A DNA stretch of 64,000 bases, taken from Planctomycetota bacterium. GTDB taxonomy: Bacteria > Planctomycetota > UBA1135 > UBA2386. The notes beneath the pieces were generated by a model, which was given only the letters and a program-made list of their open reading frames with translations, ran no database searches and was not told the DNA's origin. The first letter of the stretch is position 1; each line of letters begins with the position of its first letter. The stretch is from contig JANQJF010000081.1 in the NCBI GenBank assembly GCA_028281765.1, forward strand, positions 39,475-103,474, read 5' to 3'. Shown in pieces: positions 45,001 through 52,434 of this stretch. Made by a program: the position numbers and the translations under genes.

Positions 45001-45636
45001 GAGCTGGTGTCCCAGACCTATTGGTTCACGATCCAACACCCCACGAACTTCACCCAGGTCTGGCGTCGCGAAGTGTCGATCGAGCCGACGAAGGAATCGT
45101 TCGTCGAAGTCGAGCTGACGACCGGGAAGGTGCGCGGTCGCGTGCTGCGGCCGAACGGTCTGCCCGCGGCCAAGCACTCCGTTTCGTTGGTCGGAATCCT
45201 CGGCGACGGAGCCAACAGCAACGCGTCGGGAATGACGGACGACGAAGGGCGCTACGAGCTGACCGCGATGGCCGGCACTTACACGCTCTGGTGCAACGGT
45301 CTGGGCGGTAAGGGGCAGGCTCCCGATCTCGTCGTGCCCGCGGGCGGAATCGTGGCTCCGGACATGACCCTTTCGCCGGAGGGCGTGCTCGCAGGTCGCG
45401 TCGAGGAGGGCCAGTACACCGTGTCCTACATCACCGTCGCGACCAAGGACGGGAGCGCGTCGTGGATGTATTCGATCCGCGATGGTACGTTCGCGATCAC
45501 CGGCTTGAAGGCCGGAGAGTACACGGTCGAGTTCCTCGACCGGGAGATGGACGAGCACGAGGCGATCCCGGCGACTCTGGTGTTCGACGAGGCCGGCATG
45601 CTCGACCAGGTGTTCCGGGTCGGTCCGCCGAAGTAG
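42022..45636 (+). CDS. ECF sigma factor fused to membrane anchor and carboxypeptidase-regulatory-like domains
   Basis: A 1204-residue fusion. Residues 1-158 are a compact ECF sigma factor: region 2 (EHQVDDVVQQTWVAAMKASR, 31-50) and region 4 (LPEKYRVVVLLRFYEGLPPR, 110-129, then IATELGVNRDTVATRLKRG). A hydrophobic stretch at about 169-198 and a membrane helix at about 202-220 follow, then an acidic linker and about 920 residues with repeated CarboxypepD_reg/Ig-like units (GRVVDEEGEPVVGADVW; GGVVRDEAGTPLSGAQVRV; GRVLRPNGLPAAKHSVSLV). This layout implies a sigma factor tethered to the inner membrane with a long tail outside, which could sense envelope signals and be released by proteolysis; that is inference. 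No separate anti-sigma gene is near. ECF factors with C-terminal extensions are known in Planctomycetes. Confidence 0.88.
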   Translation: MTSAFGDLDLHGLLGEEPFVRNLARSLLFDEHQVDDVVQQTWVAAMKASRGSRSWLASVVRSRASNVRRDAQRVRDREHAGARVETLPSTSELLEREELRRNVVEAVGALPEKYRVVVLLRFYEGLPPRKIATELGVNRDTVATRLKRGLAMLRERLDASHDGNRQRWALGLVPLAVPLSPKSAAVALVAKAGVWMLAMKQWVFVAAGLAVVLIGWGVAADWFGTEPEEPDFQLPQVQAATGDVEEPVESTVDDVDAGSASRVVVDETARSGGLPSSVHAALCGFRGRVVGANGEPAADELVRLIGIDPVHTMGSVFDPDGRGAGFLDAGPSSRSVRTDEDGVFLIEGAHPDAIYALHAGVDGDDPTWSMLQRTAGPAEIIDLGTITLVQKGAITGRVVDEEGEPVVGADVWSADIPGGVMSVAPVDRLQPGGAVFVAVPRIEFSVDSPDAIEAYHKKLRRHFASRVTESNDDTEFLALDLPGWFNRVYRELPVARTTTDGDGAFTLRGVPKGSAALVVTAPGYLNGGKPRVLVKPGVARDVGELELKEGNVCGGVVRDEAGTPLSGAQVRVAARPSIGLTGVLFGGFEATVDAEGRFEVTGLPRDEIFVAARRGVGQPWTVHGPYDPDDEDIEITFEALRDVKLEVASSADDVSLENVRVAVRRGPPLGELTVLGLQPELPARRTADADGVTVHGLEPGKYTFQVSADGHAIALAVVDLGEANATCSVELQPVATTALRVVDSAGAPIEGAQVFAQSVETPGWGRSVLFGFGSIRGWNELARFVGFSDAAGELAIDVLPAGKTSICVRHPAFGAGFASVELPVDETVIELEEPGVVHGTLYDGGKPASSDKHRLVAKPVSIEMPMPSAGGQAVPDAQGQFRFEGLAKGRYDIEVEESLADVKSLGDIIDNTTLGYSFSWGRDREVRVEVEAGGEHEVVFDVDPDRTVPGTGGFLRIRVTVDGQPAVGYRVKKGEWGNDALGELDASGSLLSDELVSQTYWFTIQHPTNFTQVWRREVSIEPTKESFVEVELTTGKVRGRVLRPNGLPAAKHSVSLVGILGDGANSNASGMTDDEGRYELTAMAGTYTLWCNGLGGKGQAPDLVVPAGGIVAPDMTLSPEGVLAGRVEEGQYTVSYITVATKDGSASWMYSIRDGTFAITGLKAGEYTVEFLDREMDEHEAIPATLVFDEAGMLDQVFRVGPPK

Positions 45637-45651
45637 CGACTCGAACTCCGA

Positions 45652-46629
45652 TCAGCAGCCGATGAATGCGGCGCCGCTGTCGGAACTCGTCAAACCCAGT
45701 GGGTTCGCGGTCGGATCGATCGTGAACCACTGGTAGTAGAGCGTCACGTTCAACCAGAGCAGCTCGTTCGGGATCGTGAGCGTGAGGCTCGTCTGACCCG
45801 AGGACACCGGCGTCGGCGTCACGATGTCGGTCGGCGAGTAGAGCACGCAGTTGGTCATGCCGAGGCCCGATAGATCGATCGGGGCGCCGAACGCGGAGAA
45901 GCCCAGCACGCTGAACGAGTTTGCAGCCGACGTGGGAAGGTTGGCGCAGTCGACGGTGAACGACTGGCCCAGGCGCGGGATCTCGGTCGAGCTCACGGTC
46001 GGGTTGCCGCCTCCTCCCGCGCAGCCCGCACCGCTCGTCGTGAACGACGCCGGCAGCGCGAACGCGAATCGAATCTCGAACTTGGCGTCGACCGAGTTCG
46101 GGTGCGGATTGATGTTCGCGATCAGCCCCGAGCCGCCGGTGTAGACGTTCGGGCCCGGGGGGCCGTTGCGCAGTTCGGTCTCGAGCGAGACCGCGATGTC
46201 GATGCCTCCCGCGGCGTTGGTCGACGACATGATCGCCCAGTACTCCGTCGCGACGTTCAGAGTGATGGCCGGGAACGTCCAGCGCATCGGGTCACGGAAA
46301 CTGAGCGACGTCGTGTCCACCGTGTCGGTCGAGCTGCCGACGAAGCTGCCCCCGGCGTTCGGGTCCCCGTCGTAGATGTTGAGGTAGGTCGTGGCCGAGG
46401 GGGCGCTCGGGGCGTAGTTCCCGTGAAAGAGCGTGATCTCGGTCAGCGGCAGGGCGGGGTTGGCCCCGGCATCCGGCACGACGTCGACTCCGGGCGTGAA
46501 GCTCTGGCCCGTGGACAAGGCGCCGAACGTGTCGTTCCCGAACGACTGCGTGATCTGGTAGCAGGTTTGGGATCGAGCGGGGACGGCGCATGCGCAAGCG
46601 CCGAGGAGAGCGATCAGGAATCGGTGCAT
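45652..46629 (-). CDS. Secreted protein with C-terminal Cys-containing beta domain
   Basis: A 325-residue exported protein. The ATG at 46629 opens a signal peptide (LIALLGACACAVPARSQ). The first 180 residues resemble an all-beta jelly-roll-like module (YLNIYDGDPNAGGSFVGSST; WTFPAITLNVATEYW). The last 130 residues, from GAGCAGGGGNPTVSS on, form a second beta domain with paired cysteines (VDCANL, TNCVLY) and end in NPLGLTSSDSGAAFIGC with Cys as the final residue. Similar C-terminal modules recur in secreted proteins of some Planctomycetes as I recall them, but function is unknown. It is convergent with the sigma fusion, 15 bases apart. Confidence 0.7.
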   Translation of the reverse strand: MHRFLIALLGACACAVPARSQTCYQITQSFGNDTFGALSTGQSFTPGVDVVPDAGANPALPLTEITLFHGNYAPSAPSATTYLNIYDGDPNAGGSFVGSSTDTVDTTSLSFRDPMRWTFPAITLNVATEYWAIMSSTNAAGGIDIAVSLETELRNGPPGPNVYTGGSGLIANINPHPNSVDAKFEIRFAFALPASFTTSGAGCAGGGGNPTVSSTEIPRLGQSFTVDCANLPTSAANSFSVLGFSAFGAPIDLSGLGMTNCVLYSPTDIVTPTPVSSGQTSLTLTIPNELLWLNVTLYYQWFTIDPTANPLGLTSSDSGAAFIGC

Positions 46630-46776
46630 GTGGAGACCTCGAGTCGAACGTGCGAACGGTAGCAGGTTCAACCGATCCCCGATTCCTTGGGGGGATTCCC
46701 GGAATCTCTCGGCAACTCGCGTCGCTGTCGCGTACGGCCGCGCGTGTGGGAGCAAGGCTGGGTATGGTTGCGCACC

Positions 46777-47715
46777 GTGAACCTGCGCGCTCTTTGCTGT
46801 CTCCTCCTCGGTCTCACGGCTTGCTCGATTCCCGTGGACGACTCGGAGTTTCGTGTCGCCATCGAGGCGCGTGACGACTTCCGCGTCGTGACCATCGGTA
46901 GCGAGCCGTTCGCCGAATACGACTGCACCTCACACCGCTTTCCCGTGGTCTATCCCGTGCACGGTCCGACTGGCGCGCCGATGACGCGACACTTCCCGAT
47001 GCGTCGCGACGTCGAAGGCGAAGCCCACGACCACCCGCATCATCGGTCGCTGTGGTTCGCGCACGGCGCGGTCAACGGACACGACTTCTGGCACGGTAAG
47101 AACAACAGGGTCGTGCATCGTGCGTTTCTGCCGGTCGACGACCTCGAGAGTGAGCGCGTCATCCACACGCGCAATGAGTGGATGGCACGGGACGTGCGCA
47201 TCTGCAGTGACGAACGACGCATCGTCTTCGGCGGCGACGCGACGACGCGCACGATCGACTACACGGTGACGATCCACGCGACCGATGGCGACGTCGTCTT
47301 CGGCGACACCAAGGAAGGCACGATGGCGCTCCGCGTCGCGGCGCCCCTGAGACTCCGCGGTGACATGGCGACCGGTTCGATGCGCAACAGCGAGGGTCAC
47401 ACCGGCAAGAAGACCTGGGGCAAGCGCGCGCGTTGGGTCGCGTACGACGGCACGATCCAGGCGCAGAAGGTCGGGCTCGCGCTGCTGGACCACGTCGACA
47501 ACCCGCGGCACCCGACGTGGTGGCACGCGCGGGACTACGGGTTGGTCGCGGCGAATCCGTACGGCGTGCACGACTTCGAGCGGAAGCCGAAGGGGACGGG
47601 AGATTTCGTCGTCAAGGCGGGGGAGTCGGTGACGTGGCGGTACCGGGTTTGGATGTTCGTGGGGGATGCAGACGAAGTGGGGGTGCAGGAGGAGTGGGAG
47701 CGGTTCGTGCGGTAG
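46777..47715 (+). CDS. DUF6807 (PmoA-family) lipoprotein
   Basis: A 312-residue exported protein. The GTG at 46777 is chosen because it immediately precedes a lipoprotein signal (LRALCCLLLGLTACS); the frame upstream is unsuitable. The family motif HDHPHHRSLWFAHGAVNGHD (about residue 82) is typical of DUF6807, annotated elsewhere as methane oxygenase PmoA family although unrelated to methane oxidation; other conserved parts are GHTGKKTWGKRARWVAYDG and NPRHPTWWHARDYGLVAANP. Such proteins are common in Planctomycetes and Bacteroidetes sugar-use clusters, but no sugar gene lies next to it. The His cluster suggests metal or sugar binding. Confidence 0.8.
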   Translation: MNLRALCCLLLGLTACSIPVDDSEFRVAIEARDDFRVVTIGSEPFAEYDCTSHRFPVVYPVHGPTGAPMTRHFPMRRDVEGEAHDHPHHRSLWFAHGAVNGHDFWHGKNNRVVHRAFLPVDDLESERVIHTRNEWMARDVRICSDERRIVFGGDATTRTIDYTVTIHATDGDVVFGDTKEGTMALRVAAPLRLRGDMATGSMRNSEGHTGKKTWGKRARWVAYDGTIQAQKVGLALLDHVDNPRHPTWWHARDYGLVAANPYGVHDFERKPKGTGDFVVKAGESVTWRYRVWMFVGDADEVGVQEEWERFVR

Positions 47716-47748
47716 GGGGCGCACGTCATTGGCGTGACGTCGATGCGC

Positions 47749-47870
47749 GTTTTCGGGCCCGGACCCGGGCGCGTTCACGTACCACGGGTCGGGACACGGG
47801 ACACGTTCCAGACCGTGACCCGAGTCCCGACCCGCGAAACGTGAACGCGCCCGGGTCCGGGCCCGAAAAC
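47749..47870. repeat. Large palindromic repeat element, copy 2
   Basis: A 122-base palindrome, 34 bases beyond the DUF6807 stop. Bases 47749-47780 and 47839-47870 are exact reverse complements over 32 positions; the next 24 bases of each arm match at 19 positions, and the loop is about 10 bases. It shares with copy 1 (40874-41006) the ends GTTTTCGG/CCGAAAAC, the core GTTCACGT and the GGGTCGGGAC units. The base before the core differs (CGCGTTCAC here, CCCGTTCAC in copy 1), and in each copy both arms carry the matching change, so pairing is preserved. Confidence 0.88.
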
Positions 47871-48547
47871 CTGCCCCGCCACCATCCGACAGTCCCACCC
47901 AACCCACGCCAAAAGAACGGGGGCACGGTACCCCGCTTGAAGTACCGCACCCCCGCGCGCAATGGTGGAACGATCCGACGCAGCGTGTAGGGACACTGCG
48001 CCGGCACCAGAGCGCTACAAGTCTCCGAGAACGCTTGGGACCTCGTGATGAACACGGGGCCGGTCGGCCCGGTGCGAGCTCGGGGCTCGCACATTGCCGA
48101 CTTCGATGTCGCGGACGCGCGACGTCATCTCGGTGCTCGCAGCGGCACACGCTTCGTTCTTCGAATCCGTGCGGATGGCGTCCCTCGCACGACGGTTGCG
48201 GAACCCATGACGCGACGCACGGTGGGGACCGGTCGCCGTAGGCATGGATCGGGGCGGGCAGACAGTCGCCTGGGAATGCGCGCTGGCTACCACGCCGTCG
48301 GGGACGGGGTGGTGGTTCACGGGGGGAACGAGTGGGATGTGACGGGTGGTGAAATGACGTGAGTGAGCGTCGTCCGAAGCGTACGACGCGCCGCGAGATC
48401 GGTCGGTAGTCACGAGGGCCGGGCGTCCGCGATCACGATGGCAGTGGAAGCTCGCGTCTTCCGGTTTTCTCCGCGTTGTCCTGAAACAAGAGTCGCCGGA
48501 CTTCCGAAAGACATCCTCGGCGATTCCTGATACGTACTCTTTTCGCG
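47871..48547. other. Long gene-poor region
   Basis: About 680 bases without a gene I can support. Open frames on both strands here are Arg/Pro-rich and lack a plausible start or family signature. The last 60 bases, less GC-rich (TTCCTGATACGTACTCTTTT about 48523-48542), are the likely promoter of the membrane protein gene at 48548. The rest could be decayed coding sequence or an unannotated RNA; no evidence decides. Confidence 0.5.
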
Positions 48548-50185
48548 ATGCCGTCTCCCGCACGAACCCTGCTGCTGTTCCTCGGCTGCTTCGGGTTCTT
48601 CGCGTTCTTCGCGCACGGCTACCTCGAGAACACCGACGCGATGGTGTCGATGCAGGGCGCGCGGGCGTGGTGGCTGCGTGGCAATCCGGGACTCGTGACG
48701 AAGGCGCAGGCCGAGTCGTTGCCGGAGGGCACACCCAGCTGGGCGGTCGAATACTTCGTCGCGGACCAAATCGCGGGCGACCCTGCGCGGCTCGGCCGGA
48801 CCGGGGTCGACGATCTCCGTTTCGTCTGGTTTCCGATCGGCCACCAGGCGCTGTTCGTGCCATTCGTCGTGGTTGGAGACTGGCTGGCGGATCGGTTTCC
48901 GGCTGTGCAGGAGCGCTCGGACGCGCTGCGTGGCGAGCTGCTTGGCGCGCAGTTCTGGCCGCAGTTCCTCGCGAGCTTCCTGTCGCCGCTCGCGGCGGCG
49001 GGGTCCGTGATCATGCTGCTGGGGCTCGCGCGCACGCTCGGGGCGTCCGCGCGGGAGTCGCTGTGGATCGTGCTGGTCGCGACGCTGTGCACGCAGTTTT
49101 GGCCGGGTGCGACCGAGACGATGTCGAACGCGCCCGGCACGTTCTTCTTGTTCGCGACGACACATCTCGTCGCGCGCTACGCGATCGCGAACGCTGGGCC
49201 GAAGACGCTGTTTTCCGCGGGCTTGGTCGCCGGAGTCGGCGTCGTCGTGCGCTACCCGCAGGCGACGACCGTCGCGCTGCTCGGGCTCTGGGCGCTGCAT
49301 GCGGCGTGGCGTCGGGGCGCGTGGAAGGACATCCTCTGGTTCGTCGGTGGTGGCGTGCCGGCGCTCGTCGTTCTCCTTGCGCTGAATCACTGGCGGTTCG
49401 CCGACCCGTTCGAAACGGGATACAGCGACTCCGCGGGATTCGGTCTGATCAACTCGGGCGTCGGCCTCGTCGCGATCCTGTTCGCGCCGGGGAAAGGCGT
49501 GATGTGGTTCACGCCTCTTCTTTGGCTCGTGCTCCCGCTGAGCGTCACCAGGCCCGCGCGGTGCGCGGCGACGTGGTTCGCGCTCGGTTCGTTCGGCGTC
49601 ACGCTGGCCCTCTACTCGTCCGTCGTCTACTGGGCCGCTGGGCAGTGCTGGGGGATTCGCTACATGACGGCGCCGATCGTGCTGCTGACCGTGGTCGTCT
49701 TCGCGCGGACGCGGCCCTGGCAGAACTGGCGACGCACGTCCGTTTCGCTCGCCGCCGTCGGGTTCGTGTTCTCTCTCGGCGGGGTGATCACGCCGTACCC
49801 CGGGCAGCAGGCGCTCGCGCTCGCCGCCGGACGCACGGTCTACGGTGACTACATCGGCGTCGACGACAACGTGAACTTCGACGTCGCGATGAGTCCGCTA
49901 CACAGCCACTGGACGTATGCGTGGCTGAGTGCGACCGGTCGCCTCGACAGCGGTTCGTCGGCGGACACGACCGAGCCGCTGTTCGGTGTCGAAGTCGAAT
50001 CCCCGCCGCCCCTGATGCAGACCGAGCGCGGGTTCCACCACTTCTGGTGGCGCTGGCTCGGCGCGGTGATCCCCGGCTTCCCGGGTCTCTGGGTCGCGAT
50101 CGGTTGGGTCGCGGTCACGAGTGCGGCACTATGGGTTGGGCTCCGCAGGGCCGTCGAGCCGGTGCCTCCCGGGTCGGGCGGCTGA
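48548..50185 (+). CDS. Polytopic membrane protein, GT-C glycosyltransferase-like
   Basis: A 545-residue integral membrane protein with roughly ten to twelve hydrophobic helices, starting MPSPARTLLLFLGCFGFFAF. The first external loop has YLENTDAMVSMQGARAWW, resembling the acidic loop region of GT-C enzymes such as ArnT/PMT relatives, and a C-terminal soluble part follows. No exact family can be named; a polyprenyl-phosphate-sugar-dependent glycosyltransferase is plausible. It precedes pssA by 43 bases and could share its transcript. Confidence 0.65.
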   Translation: MPSPARTLLLFLGCFGFFAFFAHGYLENTDAMVSMQGARAWWLRGNPGLVTKAQAESLPEGTPSWAVEYFVADQIAGDPARLGRTGVDDLRFVWFPIGHQALFVPFVVVGDWLADRFPAVQERSDALRGELLGAQFWPQFLASFLSPLAAAGSVIMLLGLARTLGASARESLWIVLVATLCTQFWPGATETMSNAPGTFFLFATTHLVARYAIANAGPKTLFSAGLVAGVGVVVRYPQATTVALLGLWALHAAWRRGAWKDILWFVGGGVPALVVLLALNHWRFADPFETGYSDSAGFGLINSGVGLVAILFAPGKGVMWFTPLLWLVLPLSVTRPARCAATWFALGSFGVTLALYSSVVYWAAGQCWGIRYMTAPIVLLTVVVFARTRPWQNWRRTSVSLAAVGFVFSLGGVITPYPGQQALALAAGRTVYGDYIGVDDNVNFDVAMSPLHSHWTYAWLSATGRLDSGSSADTTEPLFGVEVESPPPLMQTERGFHHFWWRWLGAVIPGFPGLWVAIGWVAVTSAALWVGLRRAVEPVPPGSGG

Positions 50186-50228
50186 TCGACGATCGACTCG
50201 CGGCGCTGCCCGCTGCTACACTTCGCCG

Positions 50229-51134
50229 ATGGACCTCAAGTCGGTTCCGATCCTTCCGTCGCTGATCACGCTCGGCAATGTCTTTCTCGGCTTCCTCGCG
50301 ATGGCCAAGGTTGCAGACGCCGTGTGGATCGGGCCGAACTTCACGCCGGAGGTCATCGCGATCTTCGAAGTCGCCGCCGTGCTCGTCTTCGCGGCGATGG
50401 TGCTCGACGCGATCGACGGTCGCGTCGCGCGGATGACCAACCAGACGACCGCGTTCGGCGCGCAGCTCGACAGTCTCGCCGACGTCGTGACGTTCGGCGT
50501 CGCGCCCGCGCTGATCGCGAAGGTGCTGATCAACTTCCACGAGGGCCCGACGGGCCTGCTGCCGACGCACCCGAAGATCTACTACTTCTGCGCGGCGATC
50601 TACGTGCTGTGCGCGGCGATGCGCCTCGCGCGGTTCAACGTCGAGACCGGCGCGGATGAGGACGACCACAAGGAGTTCAAGGGCCTGCCGACGCCCGGTG
50701 CCGCCGCGGTGATCTGCGCGATCGTCGCGTTCATCTGCAGCCGGGAGGACCAGACGGCGCTGATCAGCAACACGCTGTTGCCGACGAACGTGCACGACTA
50801 CCTGATCGTGGCGATGCCGGCGACGCTCGTGTGCGTCGGGCTGCTGATGGTCAGCAAGCTGCCGTATCCGCACATGTTCTACACGCTCGTGAGGCGGCGG
50901 CATTCGTTCCCGTTCCTCGCGACGCTCGTCGTCGTGATCGGTCTCGCCGCGATCGAGTGGCAGCTCGCCGCGATCGCGATCACCGGGTTCTACACGTTGT
51001 CCGGATTCTTCGTCGGGGCGTACCGCTTGATCACGAAGGGCAACATGCGCCCGCCGTCGTCGCCGCAGTCCGGGTCCGGAACGGACTCCGGACATCCCGT
51101 CGTGCGCTCGCTCGTCGAACCGAAGCCCAACTGA
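50229..51134 (+). CDS. pssA: CDP-diacylglycerol-serine O-phosphatidyltransferase
   Basis: A 301-residue membrane enzyme making phosphatidylserine, the precursor of phosphatidylethanolamine. The CDP-alcohol phosphotransferase signature is complete: DAIDGRVAR, then G-x3-D-x3-D in FGAQLDSLAD. The N-terminal PILPSLITLGNVFLGFLAM is typical of PssA. About six to eight membrane helices are visible. The ATG at 50229 is chosen because it begins this signature; the upstream codons are a shadow. Its stop codon overlaps the start of folK-panC (TGATG). Related phosphatidylglycerophosphate synthases share the motif, but the N-terminus favours PssA. Confidence 0.88.
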   Translation: MDLKSVPILPSLITLGNVFLGFLAMAKVADAVWIGPNFTPEVIAIFEVAAVLVFAAMVLDAIDGRVARMTNQTTAFGAQLDSLADVVTFGVAPALIAKVLINFHEGPTGLLPTHPKIYYFCAAIYVLCAAMRLARFNVETGADEDDHKEFKGLPTPGAAAVICAIVAFICSREDQTALISNTLLPTNVHDYLIVAMPATLVCVGLLMVSKLPYPHMFYTLVRRRHSFPFLATLVVVIGLAAIEWQLAAIAITGFYTLSGFFVGAYRLITKGNMRPPSSPQSGSGTDSGHPVVRSLVEPKPN

Positions 51135-52432
51135 TGACCCGCGCCTATCTCGGGCTCGGCGCCAACCTCGGGGACCGCGAGGCTTCCATCCGCGGCGCGC
51201 TCGCGCGACTCGACGCGACGCCGGGGATTCGAGTCGTGCGTCAGTCGACGCTGCGCGAGACCGAGCCGGTCGGCGGCCCGCCGCAGGGTCCGTATCTCAA
51301 CGGCGTGGCCGAGATCGACACGACGCTCCCGGCCTACGCGTTGCTCGCGCTCTGCAAGGCATGCGAGCGCGACGCCGGTCGCGACTTCGACGCGGAGCGC
51401 AACGCACCGCGTCCGCTCGACCTCGACGTGCTGTTGTTCGGCGATGAGCGGATCGACACGCGCGACCTGGTCGTGCCGCATCCCCGCATGCACGAGAGGA
51501 GCTTCGTCGCGCAGCCGCTCGCCGAACTCGGCGTCGCGCTGCCACCCGCGCCGACGTTTCCCCGCGTCGTGCACGCGCCGGACGAGTTCACGGCGCTTGC
51601 GATCGAGTGGACGCGCGGCGACTGCCGAACCGGCCTCGTGCCGACGATGGGGGCGCTGCACGAGGGGCACGTCTCGTTGATGCGGCGCGCGCGCCGTGAA
51701 TGCGATCGCGTGGCCGCGACGATCTTCGTCAATCCGCTGCAGTTCGATCAGTCGGCCGATCTCGAGGCCTACCCCCGCGATCTCGACCGCGATCTCGCGA
51801 TCTGTCGCGACGCCGGCGTGGACGCGGTGTTCGCGCCCGCGCCGGCGTCGATGTATCCCGAGGCGTTTGCGAGTCACGTCGCCGTCGGGTCCGAGGCCGA
51901 GGGCATGGAAGGCGCGGTGCGCGCCGGTCACTTCGCCGGCGTCGCGACGGTCGTCGCGAAACTTTTCGTCGTCGCGCGCGCCGACCGCGCCTACTTCGGC
52001 GAGAAGGACGCGCAGCAGCTCGCCGTCGTCCGTCGGCTCGCGATCGACCTCGGCGTCGGGACCGAGATCGTCGGCTGCCCGATCGTGCGCGAGTCGGACG
52101 GACTCGCGATGTCGAGCCGCAACGCGCGCTTGGGCCCGCGAGATCGTGCGGCGTCGACCGTCCTCCATCGTGCGCTCCGCGTCGCGCGCGATGCGTTTCG
52201 GGAAGGCGAACGTTCTGCCGCCGCGCTCGTCGCGTCGGCGCGGGCGCAGTTGGATACCGAGCCGTTGTGCGCGACCGAGTACCTCGAGCTGCGGCACGAG
52301 CGGACGCTTGCGAGCCTCGGTGACGACGCGCTCCCTGATACCGGCGCGCGCATGCTCGTCGCGGCTCGGTTCGACACGGACTCGGCGTGCGAGACGCGAC
52401 TCATCGACAACATGTCGCTGGCGGGGGACTGA
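51134..52432 (+). CDS. folK-panC: FolK-PanC fusion: HPPK and pantothenate synthetase
   Basis: A 432-residue bifunctional protein. Residues 1-~140 are 6-hydroxymethyl-7,8-dihydropterin pyrophosphokinase: YLGLGANLGDREASI, GPYLNGVAEI and RPLDLDVLLFGD followed by VPHPRMHERSFVAQPL. Residues ~150-432 are pantothenate synthetase: GLVPTMGALHEGHVSLM (PTMGALHEGH at 170-179), FVNPLQFDQSADLEAYPRD, GEKDAQQLAVVRRL and VRESDGLAMSSRNARLG. Both halves have their key motifs and normal length, so both activities are expected: folate biosynthesis and the joining of pantoate with beta-alanine. There is no stop or frameshift between them. Translation is coupled to pssA and ispE follows after two bases. Confidence 0.93.
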   Translation: MTRAYLGLGANLGDREASIRGALARLDATPGIRVVRQSTLRETEPVGGPPQGPYLNGVAEIDTTLPAYALLALCKACERDAGRDFDAERNAPRPLDLDVLLFGDERIDTRDLVVPHPRMHERSFVAQPLAELGVALPPAPTFPRVVHAPDEFTALAIEWTRGDCRTGLVPTMGALHEGHVSLMRRARRECDRVAATIFVNPLQFDQSADLEAYPRDLDRDLAICRDAGVDAVFAPAPASMYPEAFASHVAVGSEAEGMEGAVRAGHFAGVATVVAKLFVVARADRAYFGEKDAQQLAVVRRLAIDLGVGTEIVGCPIVRESDGLAMSSRNARLGPRDRAASTVLHRALRVARDAFREGERSAAALVASARAQLDTEPLCATEYLELRHERTLASLGDDALPDTGARMLVAARFDTDSACETRLIDNMSLAGD

Positions 52433-52434
52433 GC

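Noticed and set aside
48015..48863. A 282-codon minus-strand frame and a 105-codon plus-strand frame (48045-48362) in the gene-poor region
   Set aside because: Both are rich in Arg, Pro and Ser with no family signature or ribosome-binding site, and the minus-strand one runs into the membrane protein gene. They are kept only as part of an unassigned region.
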